A stretch of DNA of 64,000 nucleotides from Medicago truncatula (taxonomy: Eukaryota; Streptophyta; Magnoliopsida; Fabales; Fabaceae). The DNA is taken from positions 42,679,832 through 42,743,831 of the forward strand of contig NC_053046.1 in NCBI RefSeq assembly GCF_003473485.1, given 5' to 3'. The translations under genes were made by a program, and so were the position numbers. Positions 10,179 to 25,824 of this stretch are shown piece after piece. Every line of letters starts with the position of its first letter. Position 1 is the stretch's first letter. Under the pieces are notes generated by a model. That model was not told the DNA's origin. It saw nothing but the letters and a program-made list of their open reading frames with translations, and did no database searches.

Positions 10179-13120
10179 CTACATTTTCTTCTTTTTTGCA
10201 AGTGATATTGTGGACCTTACTGTAAGATTATCAAGAAACGACGAATCATCGGAGGAAGAAGAAGAAGTGGAGGTTTCACTGTCGCTGAAAGCAAAATTTC
10301 TTTTGACCGTGTCAACCGCATTTACAAACTTGGTCTTTTGTTGAACTACTAGTGATGAACTTGGACTTGGATCCTCATTCTTCACGACAAGTCCATATAT
10401 AGCCTTCTTTTCATGTACTCCTTCAGACATACACCAATTATCAACATCAAGGTGCATGATCTCAATATCCTTTTTCACTTTAATTGTTCCCATGCCTAGC
10501 ATAAAAGATATATGTTTAAGCTACATAACATCTACTAACCATGACAATACTCAAGCATAAACTTGGAAAATAAGGAATCGTAGATTCTTTATTCAAATGA
10601 AAATATAGCTAGCTGTCTCAGGTTTTCAAGGAAAATCCAACCACGGGCTCTTCAACTAATTGACTATATGATTTCATCAGATTAAAAAAAAACATGTGAT
10701 CATGTTTGCCTAATAAAAACCATGATGAGTTTTCTTACCTGCTTTTGTTCATTTTTCATATTTTTTCTTGGAAAGAAAACTTGGTCAAGGGACGAGGAAG
10801 AAATAACAGAAAAAATGATTTGATGTTTTTGAAGAGAAGAAATCAAAAGAAAACCTAAAAATCTTCATCAAGTGAGAACATCCCAATGAAAACCGTTTAA
10901 GGAAATGTGAAGTAAAAAACAATATTTTGTTATATTCTATGCGACAATTAAGATTCAAAGCATAGACCTATAAATGGTTTCTAAAGAACGCAAATAAATA
11001 AAGAGCTAGTACTAATATTTCCCAGAGAAAAAAGCTCCAAAGTGTACATATTTCTTTCATCAACAGGTGAATAATCATTCACACCCTTTATTCTCTAATT
11101 ATTCTCCCTTAAATAACTATGCTAATTCCACTATGCTTTCAGGGTGCTACTGAATAACTAACCTCCAATAGACCCTGCAATCACAACCGTTTTCCTGGGC
11201 TTTCTTGTGTATATTATCCAACATTTTTCACCTGTTAAAATCGAAAGGAGCTACTATACAGTAAATACTAATACTTTCGTAGAAATAAATTCCTAACGAG
11301 AAAAAAAGGATAATCATCCACAATATCTGTTTCTAACTCCCTCCCACTAGACCCTGCCATAACAACCACTTTCTTCAGCCTTCTTGCTCATACTGTCCAA
11401 CCCTTGAATTACACTCACGAAACAATTGGTCTACGATCTATTCTTTAGCATCATCCCCCCTATTCCAGATACTAACATTTCAGGTTCCTGAAGCACAGAC
11501 CCTGTCCTCGAGGCCGAAATTGGGGTTTCAGCTCATGAATATATCTTCCCAAGTAGCTTTGTCAACAGGTCTGTTCTAAAACTCAGATTCCATCTGGAGA
11601 TAACCATAATATCCCAGGGCTAATTGAATTTCTGTTAGTTATGGCATACTCTAACTGCAAATTATGATGACCGATTACAGGGATTTCGATCTGGTCCAGT
11701 TCAATCGTAGCCTCGCCAGCTCAAAGAAACTATAACACATTTCCTACTCTTTGCCTTTAATATAACAGGAAAATCATGACTCCATATCTTTATAAAGTAG
11801 CAATCTGACGCATATTAAATTCAATATTTCTAAAGTAATTCAAAAATTGCATATCTTTATTATAATAAGAGATGCATGCACAATTTCCATACCAGATGAT
11901 GCACCTTGAGCGTCCTTGCTCCCTTTGCTTTGTGGCTGAGTGCTGGCAGAAACTCCAAGAGTTTGATGAACAGCTTCATTTCTTTGCAAAGGAGCAGCCT
12001 CCTCAACAATGTCATTTCTGAAGTGATCCTCGCTAATATTCTCTTCCTCGTTCTCTTCAAAACTAGTATCATCCTCCAACCTTGAAACTCTTCCAGTCAG
12101 TCCTCTGAACTTTTTGTAAAAAGACCCAAGTAATATATCAACCGTCCGCTTATCATTTTCTTTCCTCAGCTCACTTATAGTTTCCAAATTCTTCTTCATT
12201 GTTTCCTTCAATTCACCAGTTTTAATCTTAAGGTCAGCCAAATCATTTTTATCACCCTCCAGAACATGAACCTTGCTTCGAAGCTCATCATGAGCACTGC
12301 TATTTTCTAACAATTTTTTCTTCAACCTCCTTAACTCCAAAACTTCATGCTCTAATTTACCAATCATTTCTCTTAGCACAACAAGTTCGTTATTATCCTC
12401 CACCATCTTTTCATTTAATTTCCTCAACTCCAAAACTTCAGACTCTAGTTTACCAGTCTTACTTCTTAACACATCAATTTTGTTGTTACCATCAGCCAAT
12501 TTGCTGTTTTCTTTCCTCAACTCGCTTATAGTTGCCAAATACTTCGTCACAGTTGCCTTCAATTCGCTATTTTTACTCTTAATTTCAGCCAAATCATTTT
12601 TTTCATCCTCCAATACACCAACCTTCCTTTGAAGCTCATCAAGAGCATTTCTATCATCAAACCATTTTCTCTTCAACCTTTTCATCTCCAAAATTTCATG
12701 ATTTAACACATCAAGTTCATTCCTACCATCAACACATTTCTCCTTTAAATTTTCAACTTCTAACTCCAATTCACTGTTCTTCTTTTGTAACTCTTCAATT
12801 GTTTTTGGATCAGCCAATCCAACTTCCTTGACTTCCTTTAACAAAGCTTCATAACTTTCATGTATTATCTTTTCTTTCTCAACAATTTCCTCTCTTTTCC
12901 TAAACTCAGACTCAGAATGTAACCTCAAGAGTCTCTCCGTGTGAAACTCCTCTCTAAGTCTCATATCCCTCCTCTCCAAAACAGCTTCAATGCTATCAAA
13001 AGTGTCCCATTGACATGTTCCACGCAATACCATAACAAGATCATGAATAGACTTATCTTCAAGATTGTTGTTAGAGTTGGTCGGTGATGACCCAGGTTCG
13101 ATTTTGGGTTGAATGTTCAT
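10179..13120 (-). CDS. coiled-coil family gene 2 (514 aa, two exons)
   Basis: Minus strand. Exon 1 is 11893-13120 and exon 2 is 10179-10495, joined in phase 1 at CATCATCTG|GTATGG and ATGCTAG|GCATGG. It has the fullest form of subtype A: MNIQPKIEPGSSPTNSN, conserved N-terminal block DKSIHDLVMVLRGTCQWDTF then DSIEAVLERRDMRLREE, about 280 residues of coiled coil with recurring units such as LRKLNEKMVEDNNELVVLRE, then a short acidic linker (EENEEENISEDHF) and a Ser/Gln-rich end of exon 1. Exon 2 encodes GVHEKKAIYGLVVKNEDPSP, NAVDTVKRNFAFSDSE, SSSSSDDSSFLDNLTVRS and a basic end. The product is a rod-like, probably oligomeric protein of unknown role. The intron is 1.4 kb and carries the conserved cryptic exon and donor seen in gene 1. 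A TATA-like CTCTATTATAACCG lies about 160 bases upstream. Confidence 0.75.
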
Positions 13121-15386
<2,266 letters not shown>

Positions 15387-18300
15387 CTACATTTTCTTCT
15401 CTTTTGCAAGTGATGTTATGGACCTTGTTGTAAGATTATCAAGAAACGACAAATCATCAGAGAAAGAAGAAGAAGAAGAAGAAGAAGTGGAGGTTTCACT
15501 GTCGCTGAAAGAAAATTTTCTTTTGACCGTGTCAACTGCATTTGCAAACTTGGTTTTTTGTTGAACTACTAGCGATGGACTTGGATACTCATTCTTCACG
15601 ACAAGTCCGTAAATAGCCTTCTTTTCATGTACTCCTTGAGACATACGCCAATCTTCATCGTCGTCATCATCATCAAGGTGAATGATCTCAATATCCTTTT
15701 TCACTTTCATTGTTCCCATACCTAGCATAAAAGAGATATGTTTAAGCTACATAAAATTTAACAAACATGACACAATACTCAAGCAAAAGCTTGGAAAATA
15801 AGGAATGGTAGATTCTTTATTCAAATGAAAATATAGCTAGTTGTCTCTTCTCCGCATTTCAAGGAAAATCCAACCACCGGCTCTTCAACTAATTAACTAT
15901 ATATGATTTCATCAAATTAAAAAAAAAGAACATGTGATCATGTTTACTTGATAAAAACTAAAATGAGTTTTCTTAACTGCTTTTGTTCATATTTCATTTT
16001 TTTTCATGGAAAGAAAACTTGGTCAAGGGATGAGAAAAAAATAACAGAAAAGATGATTTGATGTTTTTGAATAGAAGAAATGGAAAGAAAACCTAAAAAA
16101 TTTACACTTTAGGCTATTTTTTAAAAATATCAAATACATTTTAAAAGCATAGACCTATAAAAAGAACAGAAACGAAAAAAGAGCTACCATGTACTAGCAT
16201 TTCCTAGAGAAAAGCTCCAAAAGAGTACATATTTCTTTTATCAACAGGTGAAAAATCATTCACATGCTTTATTCTCTAATTATTCTCCCTTAAACAACTA
16301 TGCTAATTCCATTATGCTTTCAGGATGCTACTGAATAACTAACCTCCACTAGATCCTGCAATCACAACCATTTTCCTGGGTTTTCTTGTGTACACCATCA
16401 AAGACTTTTCACCTGCTGAAATCAAAAAGAGCTACTATAGAGTACAAACTAATAGTTTCACAGAAATAAGCTCCTAAAGAGGAAAAAAGGATAATCATCC
16501 ACAACATCTGTTTCTAAATTCTAAGTAACCTCCCCTGCATCACCACTCTCATTCAGTACTCTTTCTCGATGCTACTAAATAACTAACTCCCACCCATTAG
16601 ACCCTGCCATAACAACCACTTTCTTGAGCCTTCTTGCTCATACCATCCAACCCTTGAACCATACTCACGACACAATTGGTCTACAATCTAATCTTTAACA
16701 TCATCTCTCATATTCTAGTTTCTAAAATATCAGGTTCCTGAAGCACAGACCCTGTCTTCGAGGCTGAAATTAGGGTTTCGGCTCTTCAAGTAATTGAATA
16801 AATATGATTTCATCAAATTCAGAATTTCAGATAAGATATACAGCAGGCATCCGGTAATCATGGTTACCGAGGGAAATATAATGAGTTTCCGTACTTGATT
16901 TTATTCATTTATCATTTTTGTTTTCTGTAAAGAAAATTTCTTTGCACTATGACAGTAGTATGATTTTAACATTAGAGCTACAACTAAGTCCCCATTTTGC
17001 TAATAGCCTTGTTGGTTTTGCTTCTTCACCAAGTGAGAGCATCCACGATGAAAATCGTTAAAGGAAAAAATGTGGAGTATAAAAAAATAATATTCTATCA
17101 AATTCTAGATATGATTCAATGCATATACCTATAAATGGTTTCAGAAGAACAAAAAAAAAATATGAATATAAAAGCTTGATAAGAGTACAAATGAAAAGCT
17201 TACATCAACTAGACCCTGCCATCCAACAAAACATTTATCCGATCACACATATCAAATTTAATGTTCCTAAGGTAGTATTCATAACAAGTTGTTCCAAACA
17301 TTTATTGTAAGCATAATTTATATACCTGACGATGCACCTTTGACTTCAGACTCTAATGATGCATCTTTGCTCCCTTTGTTCAGCGGCTGAGTACTGGCAA
17401 CTACTCCATGAGAGTGATGACCAACTCCGTTTCTCTGCAAAGGAGCAGACTTCTCCACAATTTCATTTCCAACCTCATTGCCACCAACATCCTCTCCATC
17501 CCCCTCATCGTTTCCACCACCAGAGGCATCTACACTCATTGAAAGGTTGGAACCATCCTCCAACCTTGCAACTCTTTCATGCAATGTTCTGAACTTTGTG
17601 TTCAAAGACTCGAGTAAGATCTCACCCTTACATTTCTCATCCGCTAATTTTCTGTTTTCGTTCCTCAGCTCGCTTATAATTGCCAAATTCGTATTCACTG
17701 TTTCCTTCAATTCACTATTTTTTATTTCAATTCCAGCCAAAGCATTCTTTTCATCCTCCAATACACCAACCTTGCTTCGAAGCTCATTAAGAGCAGTACT
17801 ATCATCTAGCCACTTTTCCTTCAACTTCTCCAACTCCAAAACTTTAGATTCTAGCTCACAGTTCTTTCTTTTTAGCACATTTGCATTTCCATCTTCCACC
17901 ATTTTTTCCTTCAATTTCTCAACCTCACACTCCAACTCGCCACTCTTTGTTTTTAGCATATCAATTGCATTGCCATCTTCCGCACTTTTTTTATTCAACT
18001 CCAAAACTTCATTGTCTAATTCAACCTTCTTTTTTCTTAACATATCAAGTTCATTCCCATCCTCCACCCTTTTTTCTTTCAACTTCTGAACTTCACACTT
18101 CAACTCATTATTCTTCTTTGTAAGCTCTCCAATAGTTATCTTACCTTCCTCAAACAGTTCCCTCAACTCAATATTCCTCTTTCTTAGAACTACAACAGTA
18201 TCTCTATCAGATAAATCAGTTTTCACTTTCTTCAACAAAGCTTCATAACGTTCTTGTACTTTCTTCCCTTTCTGAAAAATTTCCTCTCTTTTCTTTAACT

Positions 18301-18595
18301 CTTCCTCAGCCTTTATCCTTGCAAGTTTCTCCATTTCAAGCTCCTCTTGAAGCTTTAGTCTCTCCATATCAACATTCTGCTGCAAGCGTTGAGTTTGGTC
18401 TCTGAGTCCAACATCTCTACTCACCAAAACACCTTCAACTCTGTCAAAAACTTCTGTGAGATAAGCTCCACGCAACACTTCAATAAGATCAGGGATAGTC
18501 TTATCTTGTAAGTTATCATTTTCCACACCTTCAACAAGAATCACATGGTTGGTTGAAGATGATGACCCAGGTTCGATTTTGGGTTGAATGTTCAT
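15387..18595 (-). CDS. coiled-coil family gene 3 (534 aa, two exons, apparent fusion)
   Basis: Minus strand. Exon 1 is 17326-18595 and exon 2 is 15387-15721; CATCGTCAG|GTATAT and ATGCTAG|GTATGG join in phase 1. Exon 1 is of subtype B (MNIQPKIEPGSSSSTNHV, then VEGVENDNLQDKTIPDLIEV, LRGAYLTEVFDRVEGVLVSR), closest to gene 5 and also like gene 7, with about 290 residues of heptad repeats and a Gly/Asp-rich end (SGGGNDEGDGEDVGGNE). Exon 2, however, is of subtype A (GMGTMKVKKDIEIIHL with a seven-residue Asp/Glu run), like genes 1 and 2. The intron contains two successive family-intron blocks, with a switch near 16787, as expected from recombination between array members. The second block's cryptic-exon donor is altered. 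Function unknown. Confidence 0.72.
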
Positions 18596-19596
18596 GATAA
18601 AGGTGAAAGGTTCAAACTTTGGTAGAAGAAATGAGTTTAGGTGAAAATGTGAAAATGGGTTTTGCTATATGTGAAGGTTGTAGCTGAAAATGAGTGTGAG
18701 ACAGAAAAAAGAGGAAGAAGATGAAATGTTTCTTTTGCAAAAATTAATGATGTTTGTTTTCTTTCGTAGAGACTAAGGTAGAGGGTTTTAGGTTATGTTT
18801 TCTCCTTTTTACCCCCAAAAATTAAGAGGTGACTTTGTTACCATATCCTATCCTAGGGCTTCTAATTGAGTTGTGTTGGGCTATAAAGGTAATCTCAATT
18901 GAATTTCCTTTTTTGAAAGGAATTTATAACTATAATGGATAGGTATAAGCATAAAAACCAAAACAAAAAATAACCATTTAATTTCAATCAATTTATTTCT
19001 CAAAGTACTTGACTTACTCCAATTGATTAGAAGTATAGGGGCAACTGGTAATCACCAAAGTCGAATCATATAAATTATTAACTATAGTTCAAGAAAGAAT
19101 TTTCAAAATTGAGAAAAAGGGCAATTGAAAGAAAGAGTGAAAAGCAAGCACTTCACTAACATAGTAACATATAAACATTTAGAGGCCCTCAAATTAACAA
19201 TTGGACATGAAGCACAAGAGGCAAAAGAACAAGTTTTGGGACACTCAAATCCCAGGAAACTTTTTTGTGGTCAAGTTTGGAACTCTAATCTCAGATAAAG
19301 GAGCAGGTAATGGACTTAAAACACTGTGAATGAATGGGGGAATGAGCTTAGAATATAAAGATTTGGGAATGGTTTACTCTCAAGTTTTTTGTTTGCATGT
19401 CTTTTTTGTTATCAATCTCAACATAACTAATCAATTGAGATTCATTGTTATTTTTACAAAATGCTGCACTCTTAAATTTTAACAAAATCACAAGTATGAT
19501 AGAAATACCCTACGGTAGATTTCTCTTCTATTCTACTTTTGCATGTCCCACCATTTTTTGTGGGTTCTATTTACAATGTATAGACACATTTCAACT

Positions 19597-20060
19597 AAAG
19601 AAATGCATCGCACGAATTTCATTCATATCCTCTTGCCTTTTTTTTTTAAGAAAATATTTTCTACACTGATTTGATGTTGCACGTTTGTTCTAGAAACTAT
19701 GAGCATATCAATGATCACGTTTGATACTTTCTATTTTATACTTTTTTTTTTGACAATTTTTTGTAAACTTTCTTATTTAATTACTAAAAAAATGGATTGC
19801 ACCAATTTCATTCATATCCTCTTGCCTTTTTTTTTTTTGCTATCCTCTTACCTTTTTCTTTTTGACAATATTTTGTACACAATAAATTCATGGCACTAAT
19901 TTCATGTCTTTTTTTTCTTTTTTTACTATATTTTGTAAACTTTTTTTTAACCAATTTCATGCCTTTATTTCATTCATTTTGTCAAAAAAAAAAATGTCTT
20001 TATTTCATTCCTATCATGTTGCCTTTTTTTTTTTTTGACAATATTTTCTACACTTATTTA
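19597..20060. repeat. degenerate T-rich tandem repeats
   Basis: Several imperfect units read roughly CACCAATTTCATTCATATCC, then TCTTGCC, a poly(T) tract and GACAATATTTTGTACAC. Clear units start near 19597, 19790, 19880 and 19945; spacing varies from 65 to 190 bases. They lie just inside the Helitron-like 3' end at 20361 and may belong to that element. Confidence 0.45.
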
Positions 20061-20330
20061 ATACTTTTAAAAACAGAATACCTAATTTCCATGCAAACTC
20101 GGCTACCCTAATTTCCATGTAAACTTTGTTATATATGTCAAGCCCTAAACGTGTTTCTCTCAAAAAAAAATAAAAATAAACCATGTAAAAATTTCACACA
20201 CAACACAAAAATCATATAATTTGATATTTAGAGTTTTGCAAATGGAAAGACGTGACCTTACAACTTATTTTTTTCACCGTTACCAATTATATATTGCATT
20301 TTATTATTCGTATGTCAATCCCTTTACAAT

Positions 20331-20361
20331 AAACCCGAGCGGAGCACGGGTCAAAAATCTA
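20331..20361 (+). mobile_element. Helitron-like 3' terminus
   Basis: ACCCGAGCGGAGCACGGGT forms a terminal hairpin, followed by CAAAAATCTAG and T. This matches the Helitron hairpin + CTAG|T layout and resembles the end at 4401-4432. The left end was not found. Confidence 0.55.
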
Positions 20362-21061
20362 GTAATGATTTAAATCAATAAGAGATTAAGTATTAGAGAG
20401 TGTTAATGTTGCTAGCACTACTCTATTATAAATTGTCCTCGGTTGTTACACCGTAGTGATTGTGATGATGTTTTACGTGGAATCTTATGTTTGAATCCGA
20501 ATCATCTTGTTTTTACAACCGTGTGTTTATTTGAATATTTGTTGGTCACTAGATTAATAAACTAATAATAATATTAAAAAAAACTATTAAATATTGTATA
20601 AATAACTCATATAATTTTTATTTTTTTTAAAGAAAGAACAGAAGTTGCTCTACTTCGTCAAAAAAAATTAGTTGCTCTACAATATTTTTAATAATCCTCA
20701 AATTTAAAACTAGTGTGTGAACTATGTTATTATGAAAGAAAAAAATAGTTAATTACAGACTCTTCGTTATAAGTAAAACATGAAATCCAAACAACAAAAG
20801 AATATAATTTTTAATCAACCAAGCTGAACTTGATCATTCCCATCACCGTGTTCCTGTGGTATTTGGTGCTCTCAAATGTTTGATTTCGAGAATATAAATA
20901 ATATCAAGCATTTCGTGTTAAAAATTGGTGTCTAAAATCCAAATTCTTTCCCATGTCAACCATGTTCACTCAGCCTTCAATGATCCATGCAACATTTCAA
21001 ACTTTGCTATTATTCCTAATTCGTATATTTAGTCATCTTTAATGAAAAAATTAGGATATGA

Positions 21062-24000
21062 TTATGTGTGTTATGTGACTACATGATTAGTATATATTAC
21101 TCTAGTTATGGTATAATGTAGTTGCAGTAAAAGAACAAAGATGGTCGTGTAGAAAGTTTTCAACCACTTCCTGTACGTGACCACATGAAAACAATAAATC
21201 ATTGAATAATTAGGAATGTGGCATAGTAAAAATTTAGCTACACATATAATTAGCCAATTCTATTATTGGAAGGTGAGCAATCAATAGGCGTTGAAAAATG
21301 TAAGATCTATAGAAAATCTATTTTTATAAAAATATTTGTAATGGGATCTCACATTCAACTGAAGAATTTTAACTCTTGTCAAAAAAAAAACTGAAGAATT
21401 TTTTAACTCTAGAGAATAATAAATGTACCATGGCTCTGATGAGTTAATTGTTCAATAAAAACCTAACAATAACCAAACATTGTTATATATTTTCAAAACT
21501 AAGACCTAACAAAAGGATGAGTCAACTCTTCGATAAAACCTAACAAAAGGTCATGTGGCTAACAAGGATATATATATATATATATATATCATGTTATAGC
21601 CCAATTACTTTGGCTAATAGTTCAGGCCTGCTCCGTCTGCCTACTTTTTTTCCTTCTTTCAAGTGATACCACAGACCTTATTGTAAGATCATCGAGAAAT
21701 GACGAATCGTCGGAGGATGAAGAACTGGCACTGGAGATTTCAATGTCGCTCAAAGAAAATTTTCTTTTAACAGTGTCAACTGCATTGGGAAATTTGCTTT
21801 TTTGTTGTGTTGCCACGGATGGACTTGGAACCTCATTCTTCGCAGCAAATCCAAAAAAAGCTTTCTTTTCATGTACTCCTCGAGACATAGACCCAACATC
21901 GTCGTCGTCAAGGTATATGACCTCAATATTCTTATCCAGTTTCACTCTTCCACTAGCTGATACAAAAAGAGATGTCTTTAAGCTTAGTAGCTTACACAAC
22001 ATAACATTAGCCAAACATGATAATACTTGGAAAGTAAGGATAATTTGCAATTTTTGAAGAGAACAAAAATATAAAAGAGAAGAAATCAAAAGAAAACCTC
22101 AGATGAGACACTCTAGGTTCGGCTAAAAGAATCAATAACAACTTCTTAAAACATTTTATCCATGGCCTAATAAACCTCAACCCAAAATCCAACAAGATTT
22201 TCACTATATTTCTTTGTATTAAACTCATTTTCTTTTCGTGGAAGGTGTTTTCTCTTCCAATTTCTAATAGGAGTCTCATCTGAATGTTCATCTTTGGTTG
22301 ATTTCATCGCTGACTTTGACACAGAGACCATTTAACCATGACTACCACTCTTGTTTATTTCTTATGTTTTCTTAGCAGAGTGCTTTTAGAATCTGAATCA
22401 CACCTTCCTGACTTCCTTTTCAACAATACTTATGACAGTAGTGATTTTCAGATTAGAACTTAAACAATTAAGTCCCCTTTTCGCTAATGCCCTTGCTGGT
22501 TTTGCTACTTCACCAAGTGAGAGCATCTTGGTTGAAAATCGTTTTAGGAAACGTGGAGTGTAAAATAATAATAATAACATTCTAGGTAAGAAGCAAGACT
22601 CAAAGTAAGCTTCAAAGTATAAATAATAAATGGTTTCAGAAGGATGAAAAAACAACATAAATAGAAAAGAGCAAGTATATAATATATACTCAACACTTTC
22701 CAAGAGATAAGTTCCTAAAGAGGTCAAAAGAATGATCATTCACACCATCTCTTTCTAGGTACGAAGTAACCTCCCCTACATTACCACTCTCATTCACTAC
22801 TCGTTCACGACACTACTGAATAACTAGCTCCCACTAGACCCTGGCATCTCAACCACTTTCTTGAGCCTTCTAGCCTTGACCAACAATCATGACACAATTG
22901 GTCTAGAATCAGTTCTCTAGGAACATCTCTCCTATTCTAGTAAAGTTACTAATGTTTTTGGGCTCCTGAAGCACAGCCCTGTTGAGGTTTTACAGTTCAT
23001 GTCAACGCTACTTCCATTTCCATAGGAAAATCAGTTTCAGCTAAAATGAAAGAGTCAATAGCTTGCTTGGGTTGAGTAACATGTAATAAAGATGAATGAA
23101 CCTTAGAGAAGAAGAACCAAGCATCAAAAGTCACAATTCATTTTCCATCTAGAGACCCAAATTACCATAATATCCCCGATTTAATTGAGTTTATCTTAGT
23201 AATGTCACAATCGTACTCTAATTTCAAATTATGATGACTAGTTAATGGTGTTTCAATAGTCAATCTATAAAAACAATAAAATCATGTACCAGGCCAATCT
23301 ACCTAGCAATCTGATCAAACATTTATCCGATCACACATAAATTCAATATTTATCAAGTAACATTAAAAAATGCATATCTTTATAGGAATAAGAGATGCAT
23401 TCATAGTTTCCATATACCTGATGATGAACCTTGCACATCCTTGTTCCCTTTGCTCTGCGGTTGAGTACTAGCAGCAACTCCAAGAGTGTGATTAGCATCT
23501 TCATTTGTCTGTAAAGGAGCAGCCTCCTCAACAGTGTCATTTTCTAACTCATCGTCAAGAAAATCCTCTTCATCTCTGTCTTCAATATTAGCAGCCATAG
23601 GATCAACATGTGACTTCCCCTCATTACTACCACCACCAGAGGCACCTACACTCTTCAAAAGTTTGGTATCATCCTCCAACCCCGAAAGTCTTCCAAGCAG
23701 TCCTTTAAACTTTTTGTACATAGACCCAAGCAATATCTCAATCTTACGTTTCTCATCAGCCAACTTACTCTTTTCTTTCCCCAACCTACTTATAGTTTCC
23801 TTATATTTCTTCACTATTTCCTTCAATTCGCCATTTTTAACCTCAACCCCAGCCAAAGCATTCTTATCACCCTCCAATACACGAACCTTATTTCTAAGCG
23901 CATCAAAAGCATTGCCATCATCTAACCATTTCTTCTTCGATTTCCTCAACTCCGAAACTTCATGCTCCAATTTACCAATCATTTTCCTCAATACACCAAG

Positions 24001-25010
24001 TTCATTATTATCCCCCATCCTCTTTTCATTCAACTTCCTCAACTCCAAAATTTCAGACTCTAATTCACCATTCTTTCTTCTTAACACATAAATTTCATTG
24101 CTACCATCAAAACATTTCTCCTTCAACTTTTCAACTTCTACCTCCAAATCAATTTTCTTCCTACTTAGCTCTTCAATAGTATCACTATTAGCTAATCCAT
24201 TCACCTTAACTTCTTTCAAAAGTGCTTCATAACTTTCTTGAACTTTCTTCCCTTTCTCACAAATCTCTTCTCTTTTCTTAAACTCAGACTCAGCGTACAA
24301 CCTTGAGAGTTTCTCCAGTTGAAGCTCTTCTCTGAGTCTCATATACCTATTCTCCAAAACAGCTTCAACACTATCAAAAATTTCCAATTGACACGTTCCA
24401 CGTAACACCATAACAAGCTCATGAATACTCTTTTTTTCAAAGTCGTTAGGATTTGTGGAATGGAAACCTGGTGGTGACCCAGGTTCAACTTTGGGTTGAA
24501 TGTTCATGATAAAGCAGAAAGGTGAAAACTTTAGATGAGAAAATGGGTTTTGGTGAAAACGTGAAAATGGGTTTTGCTAAAGGAAGTGGCTTTTCTTTGT
24601 GAATGGTGTTAGTGTGGCTATATGTGACTGTGAGTAAGTGAAGGATGAAGAAAGAAAGAGGGTTGGTGTGGAATGAAATGAGTGAGGAAGATGAAGATGG
24701 AGATGGTGCTTAAAAACCAGAAGAATTGGGGGAAAAAGCGATTATGAAGGTGGTGCTTAAAGCCAAAGGAAATGGGTGGAAAAAAAAAAAGTGATTATAA
24801 GAGTGTGAACAAAACTACAACCACTATCAATTCCTACAAAAAAGTATTTTTTTCGTATGTAGTGAAGTTGGTAAAAAACAATTTCCTCATTTCTCTCTTT
24901 GGTTTTTCACATGTTCCTTCGCATAAAATAATTAAATTAAATTAAATGTGACCACCTATTCAAACATTTTGATTTTTAGAAGACTTTTTCTAGTTACACC
25001 TTTAAAATAT
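21062..25010. repeat. segmental duplication, left copy (contains gene 4)
   Basis: This block matches 30017-33920 nearly base for base over its whole length, including gene, intron, 5' flank and non-coding 3' flank. Differences include a segment of about 145 bases missing here near 22990 and a segment of about 140 bases present here (about 23085-23250) but absent from the right copy. High non-coding similarity implies a recent duplication. Confidence 0.75.
21622..24507 (-). CDS. coiled-coil family gene 4 (474 aa, two exons)
   Basis: Minus strand. Exon 1 is 23418-24507 and exon 2 is 21622-21956. TCATCATCAG|GTATATGG and TTGTATCAG|CTAGTGG join in phase 1. It starts MNIQPKVEPGSPPGFHSTNP, then KKSIHELVMVLRGTCQLEIF, DSVEAVLENRYMRLREELQL, about 190 residues of coiled coil, then AGDD-type acidic linker and PLQTNEDANHTLGVAAS. 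Exon 2 is subtype C: ASGRVKLDKNIEVIYLDDDD, GVHEKKAFFGFAAKNEVPSP, KFPNAVDTVKRKFSLSDIE, SSASSSSSDDSSFLDDLTIR, then a basic end. It is nearly the twin of gene 6. Minus-strand TATAATCACTTTT lies about 290 bases upstream. Function unknown; the conserved frame in both copies argues that the protein is maintained. Confidence 0.75.
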
Positions 25011-25099
25011 CCGGTTACAATCAAAATTTTATTAACATTTTATAATAAGGGGAGGGATATTTTGACTCTAAGAGTATATTTATAGACTTACTCCAAATC

Positions 25100-25824
25100 T
25101 CCACCTTTCATCTTATTTTAATCTAATAGTTTAAATGTGAGTTTTAATTGTTAATCATGTGACCATCTTTTTTGATCTCATTCTTAGAAATATTTTCTCC
25201 ATTTAATCTCCCTTTTTAATTAATGTAATAAATACCTCCCCAATTTTTTCTTTTCTTTATGGCGCACCTTTGCCAATTCAAAAAATGTTTTTTAATCTTT
25301 CTCTCCAACATTAGAGCAAGGTTGCAGTTTGAAATATAAATTAAAATGTAAGCTTTCCACTCTCACCTGTTGAACCTATGGATGAGAAGATTTTTTTTAT
25401 TGAAATCTAAATCAAAAAGGAAAGAAATGGGACTGAGAGCCATCATGTAGAATTGAGGTTGGAGTGAAACGGAGAGCCATCACTCTATATCCTATTGTGA
25501 TTTATATGATTATCCAATTAGAGAAATTAGGTGTGTACAAAATCAATTGGGTGAGTTAGGGTACAGAGCATTAGGAGGAAATTTTGTTATTTTCTGAGAG
25601 TTAAAATAAATAAAAAAAAAGTAATTAAGGGAGAAAGGAAATTTATTTTATGAGAATGAAATAAAAAACTTAAAGAGTGCGTTTATGAGAGAAAGGAAAT
25701 TTGTTTTATGAGAATTAATTAAGGGAGAATAATTGGAGAAGGTATTTAGATCCACAAAGATGGTCACATGATTAACAATTAAAACTCACATTTAAGCCAT
25801 TAGATTAAAATAAGATGAAAATAA
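25100..25824. mobile_element. non-autonomous DNA transposon with ~65-bp terminal inverted repeats
   Basis: The left end (TTTCATCTTATTTTAATCTA, then ...GTGAGTTTTAATTGTTAATC ATGTGACCATCTTT) is matched in reverse complement at about 25757-25822 (AAGATGGTCACATGATTAAC ... TAAAATAAGATGAAA). The enclosed about 590 bases are non-coding. Long terminal inverted repeats without a transposase suggest a MULE-type or similar MITE. No convincing 8-9 bp target duplication was found. Confidence 0.6.

Larger units (their letters stand above)
18596..21621. other. long gene-free stretch between genes 3 and 4
   Basis: No gene is visible in 3 kb. It contains T-rich degenerate repeats (19.60-20.06 kb), a Helitron-like end (20331-20361), and from about 21062 the start of the large segmental duplication. 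A (TA)n tract lies at about 21570-21588. Confidence 0.5.

Noticed and set aside
17478-18089. 203-residue plus-strand open frame antisense to gene 3
   Set aside because: Same reason: low-complexity shadow of the coiled-coil exon.
22398-22739. 113-residue minus-strand open frame in the gene 4 intron, repeated at 31359-31700
   Set aside because: Its presence in both places is explained by the segmental duplication. The peptide is not related to anything I recognise and lies inside an intron.
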